DNA of 64,000 nt from UKL13-3 sp040387195 (GCA_040387195.1 JAZKEF010000019.1:62001-126000); one strand, 5' to 3'. Positions 20,101 to 28,917 are shown, numbered from the stretch's first letter. Notes: generated by a model from the letters alone, not told the origin. A program made the numbers and translations.

Positions 20101-20135
20101 ACACAACACAAACGATCAAGTTGATTAAAGACTAA
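14151..20135 (+). CDS. Giant T9SS-exported LamG/beta-helix surface protein
   Basis: This is a 1994-residue protein. After a signal peptide ending near AFSGYSQG comes a LamG/concanavalin-like domain (about 28-240, ending ISGQLDEFRLYNRALNATEI). A CARDB-like sandwich follows (about 245-350). Then come two long right-handed beta-helix regions rich in Asn, Thr and Gly, each opened by a GTYT(I/V)G cap (residues about 358 and 1003), with many pectate-lyase-like turns (e.g. SNNIIKNCKV, NNLIDNCSI). The C-terminus has an FN3-like segment (PLPVVLLNFTARISNEHNVS) and a type A T9SS domain (LQVYPNPFTKEV to the end). It is paralogous to the next gene. No catalytic site is recognised; adhesion or glycan binding is inference. 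Confidence 0.93.
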   Translation: MMKYYTTTTLKALFFLCTFGLLAFSGYSQGIPELMYYRFNTPGPIVQNESPAATLAGTAAPTILGTTITVGGVGLTGTALNGTGGTTSDYIPTGWNTSLVSTDWTVSFWMNNFPNGTVLWYLFGDAGNLFRCFVNGAPGSGNIRLTGTGLPTVDVTAVTGGVNVLHFVRTVSPNEIKAYKNGVLFSTTAITGTPTVGTGLRIGSYTSGSAISGQLDEFRLYNRALNATEIGLTWNKTLGSKGGNDASISQMTSAPKFCGTSQNVSVKLANMGKNIIANVNVHWELDGTPQPSFTITNPLDTSGHPTNISDTILNLGAISFAPNQTRNIVIWTALPNGVADTLTSNDTLRIVLRPGLNGTYTIGSTSPDFTTFKGATNLLDSFGKCGPLTFDVTSGETFVSPPIFITNYDSITFRKFGTAANPLVVGTNGLGTTDAVFKIAGSKTIQFDGIDVADNISNTTTVLQMEYGYAVMNFGATNGSSNNIIKNCKVTLNRTNTATIGILQSASTTGAAVAATALTGGNHNNRYENVKIENTYKGIGLIGTAGFPDSNTVITSANGDTTIVGGNTANDIGNGTPLIYGISAADQKNVEISKCLVRNITNTGTTTITQGIFIDNGSTTVDYGTARVWNNTVHSVLRNTTSTSTTGVVHGIRIDVSATASARVWNNVVYNINNINPAAVTAVQMVRGISFGATTGTGTAEFYNNSVSISPATLSNSSSAFWKDKAGIVTVRNNIFSNTCAAQTGVAKHYASFMNVAPIIASNNVYYAPNANGFVGFATSDRATLAQFAAAISTAAPTDGNDPGSANANPNFSSATSLDFAAATPAVSSGTPITTPFAITTDILGNLRSTTAPSVGAYETTQPLFDSAAPVITNVIAMNSATPVVYATITDNSGTAVSPSVQLWYRVGTSGSFSGLIPDSIPVGSMNGTYKWGASFAALPAGNYQFYIAARDAAGAGFNISVNPIQAATFTSFGISDPVNYATNPDPAVNTRTFIKLTTLTAGTYTVGPSGTYPKLTDVANALNSTELTGNVVFELQAGYDGTTGETFPIVFNQFGTSGGNWRVIIRPAAAATGLHVRGSNATTLIDLNGAKRITFDGRPGGVGTSKELSFTNTSNAGPVVRFINDAQNDTLRYINIADSTTAVASGNIHFSTTTGTLASSGNSNNLIDNCSINGLANTANCIYSSGSAAPADNKNNTITNCNIFDFFVNVAGAVNGVLLEGGNASWNIGTTGNGNNFYQTATRNSTSIPALTVAVGFRAIQINGAAINGCSIVGNRIGGNIPGIPASTFIIGDNVGATAYLSCYMRAIDLAAAGTTTVTSIQGNTISDITLYTAISAGFAGIHCLGGWVNTGNLAANTVGAPTGIGSINLFYKNTTNGINLYGIRYSGPTTGLIQNNFIGSITVENAGAGTMQLLCLYLSGTYSSAVTVSNNLIGSLTTANSINNTSSSAQAVNIMGIVTSAASGATINITGNTVMNLSAFYTINLTTNGLKGIYITGASSVGTNVSGNIVRKLYSESTNPGTDQTSAIVGISCAASGAGTQTISGNTVSALVSGAGPSAINVVGIYYGSTNTAALNRIERNLIHSLSASPSNGSALVSGITQGAGTAKLLIANNMVRLGLDSTGANATGPHFITGIYKASGSANNTIFNTVHIGGTNVSSGVSNTYAYRSIGAGVDSLLNNMFINTRANATSGGIHYAIGLGSTTTLTINRNLYNAGAAALGQFNGIDQLNLTDWRTATAQDLQSVNTTVNFVSNTDLHLTGASLGNTAFVGTPISGTTIDFDGQTRHASFPYMGADESLTFPLPVVLLNFTARISNEHNVSLNWATASEKNSSHFEVERSADGKQFESLAKVDAAGSSNMVRNYAYADETAPLQQHNLLYYRLQMVDLDGTTEYSKVVSVSVGDEIAVTGLQVYPNPFTKEVSLVFESTSDANMQVEIKDITGKLLGTFNLNAKAGKNTIPVENISNLPSGFYFMTVNLDNTTQTIKLIKD

Positions 20136-20195
20136 CGAATAATAAAGAAGTGATTCATGATTTGTAATGACCATCCGTTAATCGTCAACAGCTTT

Positions 20196-20263
20196 TAACC
20201 ACAGCGTTCACAGCGAAAGAACGCAACGTTTCGCTGCGTTAATCGTTGCGCTCGCTGCGGTTA
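20196..20263. repeat. Multi-hairpin intergenic element
   Basis: Outer arms TAACCACAGCG (20196-20206) and CGCTGCGGTTA (20253-20263) pair with one mismatch. Inside them CAGCGAAA (20211-20218) pairs perfectly with TTTCGCTG (20229-20236). It resembles the GC-rich stretch near 10689-10709, suggesting a dispersed family. It lies in the 335-bp gap between the two giant genes. Confidence 0.55.
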
Positions 20264-20287
20264 GCTACAGATGTGTATTTTATGCTA

Positions 20288-20323
20288 AACTACCTGCGAG
20301 GAAACTTTCAGGTAGTTTTTTTT
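20288..20323 (+). terminator. Intrinsic terminator after the first giant gene
   Basis: AACTACCTG and CAGGTAGTT form a perfect 9-bp stem followed by a run of eight T. It separates the first giant gene from the second, so each has its own transcript. Confidence 0.85.
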
Positions 20324-20416
20324 GTCACGATTAGGTATGCAATTTCTTAACGAAAATTAAAATTCTCCCTTTCGGTAATCCATTTAACACCCTCGGCATT
20401 TTTAGTAGGGGTTTGA

Positions 20417-20447
20417 TTGGGGGCTCGTTGTCGTAGCCGTAACTTTA
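20417..20447 (+). promoter_or_regulatory. Likely promoter of the second giant gene
   Basis: TTG (20417-20419), 20 bp, then TAACTTTA (20440-20447), one base off TAnnTTTG. It places the transcript start near 20453 and supports the ATG at 20471 as the translation start. Confidence 0.45.
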
Positions 20448-20470
20448 TACCAATTACTAATCGTACGTTT

Positions 20471-23400
20471 ATGACAAAATCATCACCCCTGCGCAAGCAT
20501 TTTTTTCTATTGCTTTTCGCTGCAATCAATTGTATTACTGTGGCTGTGGCACAAACACCCATGTATGCTAAAAACGGATCCGGCACCACGGGTAATACCA
20601 TACCCTTGAACCAGGCATCACAAAAAACCCAACTCCTTTATGCACCAAGTGATTTTGGTACCACTCCCATTTCGGGAAACATTACCAAAATTTATTTTCG
20701 CAACTCGGCTGCCGGTGCTGTGGGAGCTTATACCTCTTTTCAAATCCGCATGATGCAAACGGGAGATCTGGCATTTCCCTCAACCTCTTACTACACTACA
20801 GGATTCACAGTAGTTCACTCGGCTGCCAGCCAAACGGTAACTGCCAATGCAACTGCAGGTGGGTGGTTTGAAATTATCCTCAACTCTCCATATGCATATA
20901 ACAACTCACAATCACTGGTAGTGGAAATTCAATATGCGAGTATGACCACCGGAATCAGCACCACCACTTCGGTAAGTACAGGTCGCAATACCAGATGTTC
21001 GGGACAAGTATTAACGGCAACTACCGGAACAGCCAGTACCACTCAGAATGATTTTGGAATGGATATATCGGCAGGTGTGTGTACCTCACCGCCAACACCG
21101 GGAACAGCTACTGTGGCTCCTGCAAGTTTTGTGTGTACCGGAACCACTGTTACACTTAATTTAACAGGAAATACAACAGGTGGCGGACAAACATACCAAT
21201 GGCAAAAATCTGTTACACTTGGTGGAACATATACCGATGTTGGTCCTTCATCAAACTTTTCCAACTTTAATGCTACCGTTACACAGGATAGTTTTTACAG
21301 ATGTGCGGTTACTTGTGCTTCATCCACTACCTTCTCCACTCCTGTTTCGGTTACGGTGAATCCGGGATTGGCAGCAGGAACCTACACCATTAACTCCGCC
21401 CTTGTAACGGGTGGAACAAATTTTCAAACCTTTGCCGCAGCATTAAATGCGATGACTTGTGGTATCCAGGGTCCGATAGTGTTTAATGTGGATGCTGCAA
21501 GTGGTCCGTATACCGAACAAATCATCATTCCACAAATCAACAATACATCGGCTACCAATACGATTACCTTTAACGGAAACGGGAGGACAATTCAATTTAC
21601 ACCCGTTTCAGCCAACCGGCATATCATTCGTTTGGATGGTGCCGATTATATCACACTTAAAAATCTGCATATTGTCGGACTTGCAACCGATTACGATTGG
21701 GGTATACAGTTAACCAATGGTGCAAATTATGATTCGATTGTAAACTGTACCATCAACATGTCGGCCAATACCAGTACCACACAAAGTAACAGTGCCGGTA
21801 TTGTGGCTTCGGGTTCCAATACTACAGTTACTACAGCAGGAAATTCAACAAACAATTTAGTGGTACAAGGATGTTTCATTAGCGGAGCTTACCAGGGTAT
21901 CATCCTCAATGGTGCAAGTGTAACAGCACGTATTACCAATAACCAGATTCTGAACAACACCATTCAGGATTTTTATGCCAATGGAATAGAGCTTACCAAC
22001 AATGACAGTGTTGTGGTTGCCGGAAATAATATACACCGTACTACCCGAACAGCAGTTACCACTTTTGCAGGAGTTGAACTTGGAGCCGGAAATAAAAGGG
22101 CCCGATTGTATAATAATAAAATACATAGTACACATACTGCAGCAGCAACCCTTACAGGTGCAGCATACGGAATTTATGCCAATGGATGTGATGCACCATT
22201 GGATTCAGCCAACCTTGTTTATAATAATGTAATCTATAATTTTAACAGTGGTAGCGGAACCATCTATGCATTGTACAACAGTTCCAGCGATGGTGTGCAT
22301 TATTACCATAACACAGTAAATCTTGACTATTCAGCTGCAACAGCCGGAGTAACAAGAGGATTTTACCAAACAACCCTTGCAAGTGATATTGTTTTCAGAA
22401 ACAATAATATCTCGATAACACGTGCCGGAACCGGAATTAAATACTGTGTGTATTTGAATACTGCCACATCAACCATCACTTCTGATAACAACAACCTTTA
22501 TATCAATTCTCCTACCAGCAGCAGTGCAGGTGTAGGTTATTACTCAATTGGCTACCCAACCCTTGCCGATTGGAAACTGGCCAATTCAAATGCATATGAC
22601 CAGTTCAGTAAAAGTGTTGCACCTGCCTTTGCAAATATTGCAGCGGGCGACTTTACCGCAACAGCTCCTTTATTAAATGACTTTGTAACGGCCGTACCAC
22701 AAGTACCAACCGATATTCTGGGTGTAACAAGAGGCACAAATACCGATGCCGGAGCTTATGAGTATATTCCGGGACCATGCTCCACTCCGATTGGCGGAAC
22801 GGCTACTTCCAGTGTTGTATTACCGGCTTGTGCTGGAAATTTATTTACCCTTAACCTTGTCGGGAACTCTATAAATACAGGCCAAACGTATCAGTGGGAA
22901 TCATCAAGCACCATTGGAGGAACATACACTCCAATAAGCGGACAACTCACCGCAGCTGCGTTTCAAACATCTTCAACCACCAACAAATTTTACAGATGCG
23001 TGGTAACCTGTGCAAGCACTACCAGCACATCCACTTCATCTTCGGTTGAAGTGCAAGTAAATGGATTGATGGCAGCAGGTACATATACCATCAATTCGGC
23101 ATTGCCTCTTGGCAGCGGAAACTTCCCAACCTTTGCTGAAGCTGTGAATGCACTTAATTGCGGAACAACCGGGTCGGTTATTTTCAGCATTGCCAATGGT
23201 ACCTACAGCGAAAGGTTTGATGTTTCCGTTTGGTTAACCAACGCTTCCGATTCAATCGTGTTTAAATCGGCAGGTGCCAATAGTGCACTTGTTACGATCA
23301 CCTCCCCATCAGGAACTGCAGCCATACTCAATTCTGTTGTAAGCATTCAGAAATCAAGAAACATCATCTTCAGGGATCTCACGTTTACGCGTTCGGGAAC

Positions 23401-26400
23401 TGCTGCAAATTCATCTGTAATTGAGATGGACAGTACCCGTGGTGTTCAGTTTTACAATAATATTTTTGTTGGTCCAACTTTTACCGCTACCAATACCACC
23501 GGAACACAATCACATATCTTTTCAACGGATGCAAATACAGAAGATAGTACGGTTATTATCGGTAACACCTTTACCAATAACTCCAACGGACTTTGGTTCT
23601 TCAGCAATATTGACAAACCTTCCAGAAAAACCATTGTTCAGGGAAACACCTTTAACAATTCTTACCTTTCTATTTTCCTGAAACACCACAATGCCATTTC
23701 GATTACCAACAATACCATTCAACGGAATGCAGCGGGTACTTTTGATTATTATGGAATGAGTCTGGAAAACTGTGATTCATCGGCAACGATTACACGCAAT
23801 ACGATTTATTACAACCGCGGTTACGGAATTCGCTTGCTCGGATCGGACGGTCGTGTGGGTTATCCGAACAGGATCTTTAACAATATGATCGGAGCAGATC
23901 AAGGGACAGGAACAGCATTGAGTTATGGAATAAGCATTGAAAGCAATTCAACATACAATACTGCATACACCGACATCATGCATAACACCGTTATGGTAAA
24001 CGGAGCAAGCACCACCGCAGGCAGAACAATCAGCAGCGCGGGTGTAGCAGCATCACAGGCCAACAATATTCGCATATTGAATAATATTCTGGTAAATAAC
24101 GGATTGGGTTACGTGTATTATTTCCCTGCAAATGCCCTTTCTACCAACAACACCATTGACAGAAACAATGCTTATACAGCAGGTGTAAATATTGCAACCT
24201 GGAACAGCACAACCGGTATTCCATTGAAGCCACAAGCGGCATGGGTATCGGCAAGCGGCATGGATTCCTTTTCGAGCTTTGTACCGGTAACATTTGTGTC
24301 GGCTACCAACCTTCACTTAGCATCAGGCTCAACAACCGACTTCAATCTTGCTACAAATATTACCTCACTTATTACAACAGATTTTGACGGAACCGCAAGA
24401 ACCGGAACCTATTTTGTAAAAGGTGCACATGAAGCTTCGGTATTAACTGCTCCGGCAGTTGCAGATGCAGGTGTATGGACGATTGAATCCATTCCGGCAG
24501 TTACGGCAACCACAACATACAATGTGAACGTTAAAATACGCAACAATGGATTTGTTCCATTAACATCAGCAGATATTAAGTATGCTTTAAACGGAACATT
24601 TGCAGGTTCTTTCAGTTACACAGGAACATTGGCACCGGGAGCAACCACCAATATTCTGGCGGGAACCATCAGTCTTCCTACCGGAACAAATACGGTATCG
24701 GCCTGGACAGAAAACACCAATGGAACTGCAAGTGACCTGAATAAAAACAATGATACGGTACATGTTGGAACTATTACATCTCCTCCGTTAAGTGGAACAT
24801 ATACGGTTGGACCAACCTTGGATTTTGCAAATCTTACAGCAGTTTCAAATGCGTTAAGAACAAAACTGATCAGTGGTAATGTGACTTTCCACATCGACCA
24901 GACTTATACGAGCACAACCGAAACTTTCCCGATTCGTTTTTCATCACCAACCGTGTCAACATTCCCGGTTACCATTATGCCGGCACCTACCGCTACGGCA
25001 ATTTTAACTGTAGGTACTCCTGCTTCGGCAGCACAACTGATTGTACTTGACAGTACCATGGGAATGACATTTGACGGTCGCGCAGGAGGAACAGGCACTA
25101 CACCGATCTGGACCATCAGAAATACACAAACAGCATCTACTTACGGTGCCGTATTTCAATTCCTCAACGGAGCACAATACGATACGTTACAATACCTTAA
25201 ACTCGAAAGTCAATCCACCAATACAACAAATGGTGTGGTACAATTCTCGACTTCCACTCAGGCATTTGGCAATAGTCATAATACCATTCGCAACTGTATC
25301 ATCAGTGACCGTACTGATGTAACTGCTGCAGGACCATACAATGCCATTTATTCAGCAGGAACAGATGTAAGCAAGAACGTGCACAATACCATCAGCGACA
25401 ACACCATTTCTAACTTCACCAATAACGGAATCAACGTTGCTGCAACAGGTAATGGCGACAACTGGATTATCTCGGGGAATCAATTTTATTACAACAGTGC
25501 CAATCTTCCTGTTGCCACAGCTGCTCAAACAGCAATCAATTTCATTCCGGCTGACGGATCGAGTGGGCATACTATTTCATCCAATACCATCGGTGGATCT
25601 TCTGTGAATGCAGGTGGTACAGCCTGGTCGAATTCGGGTGCCAATCTTTTTGCAGGAATTATTGTAACCGTTGATAGTATGTCGAAGACAACTGTGTCAG
25701 GGAATACCGTCAGTAACATCAGCAAAACAGGAACAGGTGCAGCTTCGTTTGCCGGTATCCGGATTATCAGAGGACGGATTGAGGTTTCGAACAATACCAT
25801 TGGTCACCCAACCACAGCAAACAGCGTCACCAATTCGGGAACCTCGTTTATGTATGGAATCGAACTTCAAAATACACTTGGAACATCCGATACTGTATCC
25901 GTAACCGGTAACACTGTTGCCAATATTACCTCAACAGGTATTAATGCAAATGACCGTGTAAGAGGAATCAGTTTTGGGTTTACAGCAAGTGTTACTCCCC
26001 TCCTAATAATGAACGGCAACACAGTTCACCACCTTAAAACAATGGGAACTGCAACCGGATATGCTGTTGATCTTGCTACGATAACCGGGATCCTTGTTTT
26101 CCCATCAACCTACAAACCTGGTTCGCGTATCAGCAACAATATTGTTTATGATATTGATGCCGCAAAAGACACAGCACTTGCTACGATGAGTCTCGGAATT
26201 GCAGCATCCAATTTCTCCGGATCCATTTTCAATAATACCATCTACAACATCACCAACAAATCGATTGCCCCGGCCGGAGTGAACACTGCGGTTGCAGCCG
26301 GATTGTATACGCGCTTTTTAAGCAGTTGCGAAGTATATAACAACATGATCAGCTTAAGTGATAATAACCACTCAAGCTCAGCTCAGCTGAATGGAATCTT

Positions 26401-27496
26401 GATTGCAGGATCAGGTGGTGGTACGCACCAGTATTATTACAACAGCGTAAACATTGAAAGCACATCGGGTTTATTGCAAAGTTCGTTTGCTTTCCACAGA
26501 GGTCAGAACAATGTAGCTGCAGCATCTGCTCATCCGATTAACCTGCGTAATAATATTTTTAAAAACACTTCATCAGGAACTGTTGGCGGACATTATGCAA
26601 TGGGTATTGAAGATACGGCCGTGATTGTTGCCGGTGTTTCCAACTACAATGTTCTGAAAACATCAGATACTACAAAACTGAACTTGTGGGGAACATCCAC
26701 CTATAACCTATCAAACTGGCGCAGCATTACTACGAATGATGTAAACAGTAAAGCTACGGATGTAAGTTTTGTAAATCCAGCGACTGCCGATCTACACGTA
26801 ACAGGAGGATCTATTGGCAACCTGTTATTGTCGGGAATTACGATTGCTACTATCTCAAAAGACTTTGATGGGGAAACACGCAATTCGGTACCTTATATCG
26901 GGGCTGATGAAAACGTTGCCAATCCGCTCCCGGTTACATTGGTAAGTTTTGCTGCCAGAAAACAACAGATGAATGTTGAGTTGAACTGGGCAACAGCAGG
27001 AGAATATAATGCCTCGCATTACGAGATCGAACGCTCGACTGATGGCGTAAGCTTTGCGCAGGTTTCCATGGTAAAAGCAAATGGTACAACAGGTAAACTT
27101 ATCCGCTACCAATATACCGATGCGGAGATTTTAATGAAGCAGGATCCAACGTTATACTACCGTTTGAAAATGGTTGATAATGATGGCCAGTTTGAATACT
27201 CAAAAACTGTTTTGATCAGTAATACAGATGAAAATATGAACCAAAGCGAGATGGTGGTTTATCCTAATCCGTTTACCAATGAGGTAACCGTTTCGTTTGA
27301 ATCATCCAACGCTTCAGATCTTAAACTGGAAGTTGCTGATATAACCGGAAAAATAATTGCTACGTATCACAAACCGGGTATGGAGGGAAATAATCTTATT
27401 ACGCTTTCAGAGCTCAGCGGCTTGAAGGCAGGATTGTATTTTATTTCCATCAGTAACGGAGAACATACACAAAGCAGTAAATTGATGAAGCAATAA
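20471..27496 (+). CDS. Giant T9SS-exported Ig-like/beta-helix surface protein
   Basis: This is a 2341-residue protein. I start at the ATG at 20471 (MTKSSPLRKHFFLLLFAAIN) because it gives a proper signal peptide; the frame is open 54 bp further upstream, but that part would lie across the promoter. Two tandem cassettes each carry an Ig-like domain (Trp core TYQWQ/TYQWE and paired cysteines RCAVTCAS/RCVVTCAS), a GTYTINSAL cap (residues about 303 and 870) and a beta-helix. A CARDB-like domain and a third cap (GTYTVGPTLDF, about 1442) with a long beta-helix follow. The end has an FN3-like segment and a type A T9SS domain (VVYPNPFTNEV onward). It is a paralogue of the preceding gene. Its function is unknown; a surface or adhesive role is inference. 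Confidence 0.93.
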   Translation: MTKSSPLRKHFFLLLFAAINCITVAVAQTPMYAKNGSGTTGNTIPLNQASQKTQLLYAPSDFGTTPISGNITKIYFRNSAAGAVGAYTSFQIRMMQTGDLAFPSTSYYTTGFTVVHSAASQTVTANATAGGWFEIILNSPYAYNNSQSLVVEIQYASMTTGISTTTSVSTGRNTRCSGQVLTATTGTASTTQNDFGMDISAGVCTSPPTPGTATVAPASFVCTGTTVTLNLTGNTTGGGQTYQWQKSVTLGGTYTDVGPSSNFSNFNATVTQDSFYRCAVTCASSTTFSTPVSVTVNPGLAAGTYTINSALVTGGTNFQTFAAALNAMTCGIQGPIVFNVDAASGPYTEQIIIPQINNTSATNTITFNGNGRTIQFTPVSANRHIIRLDGADYITLKNLHIVGLATDYDWGIQLTNGANYDSIVNCTINMSANTSTTQSNSAGIVASGSNTTVTTAGNSTNNLVVQGCFISGAYQGIILNGASVTARITNNQILNNTIQDFYANGIELTNNDSVVVAGNNIHRTTRTAVTTFAGVELGAGNKRARLYNNKIHSTHTAAATLTGAAYGIYANGCDAPLDSANLVYNNVIYNFNSGSGTIYALYNSSSDGVHYYHNTVNLDYSAATAGVTRGFYQTTLASDIVFRNNNISITRAGTGIKYCVYLNTATSTITSDNNNLYINSPTSSSAGVGYYSIGYPTLADWKLANSNAYDQFSKSVAPAFANIAAGDFTATAPLLNDFVTAVPQVPTDILGVTRGTNTDAGAYEYIPGPCSTPIGGTATSSVVLPACAGNLFTLNLVGNSINTGQTYQWESSSTIGGTYTPISGQLTAAAFQTSSTTNKFYRCVVTCASTTSTSTSSSVEVQVNGLMAAGTYTINSALPLGSGNFPTFAEAVNALNCGTTGSVIFSIANGTYSERFDVSVWLTNASDSIVFKSAGANSALVTITSPSGTAAILNSVVSIQKSRNIIFRDLTFTRSGTAANSSVIEMDSTRGVQFYNNIFVGPTFTATNTTGTQSHIFSTDANTEDSTVIIGNTFTNNSNGLWFFSNIDKPSRKTIVQGNTFNNSYLSIFLKHHNAISITNNTIQRNAAGTFDYYGMSLENCDSSATITRNTIYYNRGYGIRLLGSDGRVGYPNRIFNNMIGADQGTGTALSYGISIESNSTYNTAYTDIMHNTVMVNGASTTAGRTISSAGVAASQANNIRILNNILVNNGLGYVYYFPANALSTNNTIDRNNAYTAGVNIATWNSTTGIPLKPQAAWVSASGMDSFSSFVPVTFVSATNLHLASGSTTDFNLATNITSLITTDFDGTARTGTYFVKGAHEASVLTAPAVADAGVWTIESIPAVTATTTYNVNVKIRNNGFVPLTSADIKYALNGTFAGSFSYTGTLAPGATTNILAGTISLPTGTNTVSAWTENTNGTASDLNKNNDTVHVGTITSPPLSGTYTVGPTLDFANLTAVSNALRTKLISGNVTFHIDQTYTSTTETFPIRFSSPTVSTFPVTIMPAPTATAILTVGTPASAAQLIVLDSTMGMTFDGRAGGTGTTPIWTIRNTQTASTYGAVFQFLNGAQYDTLQYLKLESQSTNTTNGVVQFSTSTQAFGNSHNTIRNCIISDRTDVTAAGPYNAIYSAGTDVSKNVHNTISDNTISNFTNNGINVAATGNGDNWIISGNQFYYNSANLPVATAAQTAINFIPADGSSGHTISSNTIGGSSVNAGGTAWSNSGANLFAGIIVTVDSMSKTTVSGNTVSNISKTGTGAASFAGIRIIRGRIEVSNNTIGHPTTANSVTNSGTSFMYGIELQNTLGTSDTVSVTGNTVANITSTGINANDRVRGISFGFTASVTPLLIMNGNTVHHLKTMGTATGYAVDLATITGILVFPSTYKPGSRISNNIVYDIDAAKDTALATMSLGIAASNFSGSIFNNTIYNITNKSIAPAGVNTAVAAGLYTRFLSSCEVYNNMISLSDNNHSSSAQLNGILIAGSGGGTHQYYYNSVNIESTSGLLQSSFAFHRGQNNVAAASAHPINLRNNIFKNTSSGTVGGHYAMGIEDTAVIVAGVSNYNVLKTSDTTKLNLWGTSTYNLSNWRSITTNDVNSKATDVSFVNPATADLHVTGGSIGNLLLSGITIATISKDFDGETRNSVPYIGADENVANPLPVTLVSFAARKQQMNVELNWATAGEYNASHYEIERSTDGVSFAQVSMVKANGTTGKLIRYQYTDAEILMKQDPTLYYRLKMVDNDGQFEYSKTVLISNTDENMNQSEMVVYPNPFTNEVTVSFESSNASDLKLEVADITGKIIATYHKPGMEGNNLITLSELSGLKAGLYFISISNGEHTQSSKLMKQ

Positions 27497-27519
27497 ATCT
27501 TAAACAAGATCCTTAAACT

Positions 27520-27556
27520 AAACGCTTCCATTCTTCATTGAACGGAAGCGTTTTTT
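27520..27556 (+). terminator. Intrinsic terminator of the second giant gene
   Basis: AAACGCTTCC (27520-27529) pairs perfectly with GGAAGCGTTT (27544-27553), followed by T residues to 27556, 24 bp after the stop codon. Confidence 0.88.
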
Positions 27557-27577
27557 ATTTGAACCTGCACCTGCATT

Positions 27578-27614
27578 AAAAAAGGGTTGCTCCACCTTTG
27601 TGAAACAACCCTTT
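27578..27614 (-). terminator. Intrinsic terminator of purA
   Basis: Read on the minus strand, AAAGGGTTG and CAACCCTTT form a perfect 9-bp stem followed by TTT, 22 bp after the purA stop. It faces the terminator of the convergent giant gene. Confidence 0.85.
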
Positions 27615-27635
27615 CATTGTGAAGTATTTTTCTGA

Positions 27636-28898
27636 TTACATGAATATGGTTTGCTCTCTATCGGGCCCAATTGAAATCATACTTAATTTAGTATCAATCT
27701 GCGTTTGAACATAGTTCATATATTGTTTGAATGTATCAGGTAAATCATTGTATTGGCGGATACCCGTTAAATCTTCTGTCCAGCCTTTGAAAGCTTTGTA
27801 CTGAGGATCAATTACCGCATCTGCAATATTAAAGGGAATCTCTGAGGTAAGGGTATCTTCAATTTTGTACTGGTCGCATACCAATACTTCTTCAAATCCG
27901 CTCAGCACATCACTTTTGGTGCAAATCAAATCTGTTACCCCGTTCAACATGATAGCATATTTTAAGGTAGGTAAATCCAACCAACCTGTTCTGCGCGGGC
28001 GACCGGTTGTTGCGCCAAATTCAAATCCCAGTTTCCGCAACTTCTCTCCTGTTTCATTTTCCTGTTCGGTTGGAAACGGACCACTACCCACACGTGTGCA
28101 GTATGCCTTAAAGATACCGTATACTTTATTTACCTTTTGCGGGGCTACACCTAATCCGTTGCAAACTCCTCCGGTGATTGTATTTGATGACGTAACAAAC
28201 GGATATGATCCAAAGTCGATGTCGAGCAACGTACCTTGTGCTCCTTCTCCGATAATTTTTTTCCCTTTGCTCATCAAATCGTTAATCATATACTCCGAAC
28301 TGATGATGGGGAATTGTTTGAGAAACTCAACTGCTTCAAAAAACGCAGGTTCCAACTCCTCCAGGTTATATTCAAAATTAAAACGATCCAGGAGTTGCTT
28401 GTGGTTGGAAACCGCTGCATTGTATTTTTGTCTGAAATTTGGAGCCAGGATATCACCGATGCGCAATCCGCTTCTGCCAATTTTATCCTGGTATGTAGGA
28501 CTTATTCCACGTAATGTCGAGCCTATTTTATGTTCACCTTTATTTGCTTCACTTGCAGCATCCACCAAACGATGCGTAGGCAAAATCAAATGTGCTTTTT
28601 GTGAGATGAACAAATTTTTAGATGGATTGCCTCCTGATGAAGCCACCTTTTCAATTTCTTTTTTTAATGTAACAGGATCAATCACCACACCATTACCAAT
28701 GATATTGATGCAATGCTCATGAAAAATTCCTGAAGGAATGGTATTCAACACATGTTTTTGTCCGTTGAATTCCAAAGAGTGTCCCGCATTCGGACCACCC
28801 TGAAAACGGGCTACCACATCATATTTCGGTGTAAGAACATCTACAATTTTACCTTTCCCCTCATCTCCCCATTGCAATCCTAATACTACGTCTATCAT
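27636..28898 (-). CDS. purA: Adenylosuccinate synthetase
   Basis: This enzyme joins IMP and aspartate with GTP to form adenylosuccinate, the first step from IMP to AMP. The N-terminal GTP loop GDEGKGK is at residues 11-17 with the catalytic Asp12, and the catalytic His40 lies in GGPNAGHS. The conserved STLRGISPTYQDK and TTGRPRRTGWLD blocks are present. At 420 residues it has the normal length, and the ATG start is the standard N-terminus. Fur and rel lie upstream in the same direction; the 125-bp gap to fur contains dispersed repeats rather than a clear promoter. Confidence 0.98.
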   Translation of the reverse strand: MIDVVLGLQWGDEGKGKIVDVLTPKYDVVARFQGGPNAGHSLEFNGQKHVLNTIPSGIFHEHCINIIGNGVVIDPVTLKKEIEKVASSGGNPSKNLFISQKAHLILPTHRLVDAASEANKGEHKIGSTLRGISPTYQDKIGRSGLRIGDILAPNFRQKYNAAVSNHKQLLDRFNFEYNLEELEPAFFEAVEFLKQFPIISSEYMINDLMSKGKKIIGEGAQGTLLDIDFGSYPFVTSSNTITGGVCNGLGVAPQKVNKVYGIFKAYCTRVGSGPFPTEQENETGEKLRKLGFEFGATTGRPRRTGWLDLPTLKYAIMLNGVTDLICTKSDVLSGFEEVLVCDQYKIEDTLTSEIPFNIADAVIDPQYKAFKGWTEDLTGIRQYNDLPDTFKQYMNYVQTQIDTKLSMISIGPDREQTIFM

Positions 28899-28917
28899 TT
28901 GTTTTATGTTTATAAGC

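Noticed and set aside
20417..20470. Earlier in-frame start for the second giant protein
   Set aside because: It would overlap the likely promoter and put extra residues before a good signal peptide starting at 20471.
14151..27496. Single fused gene or assembly duplication of the two giant proteins
   Set aside because: They are separated by a terminator and a promoter, and differ in their N-terminal domains and most of their sequence, so they are true paralogues.
27865..28722. 285-aa plus-strand ORF
   Set aside because: It lies fully antisense to purA, which has all its catalytic motifs; the antisense product shows no family pattern.
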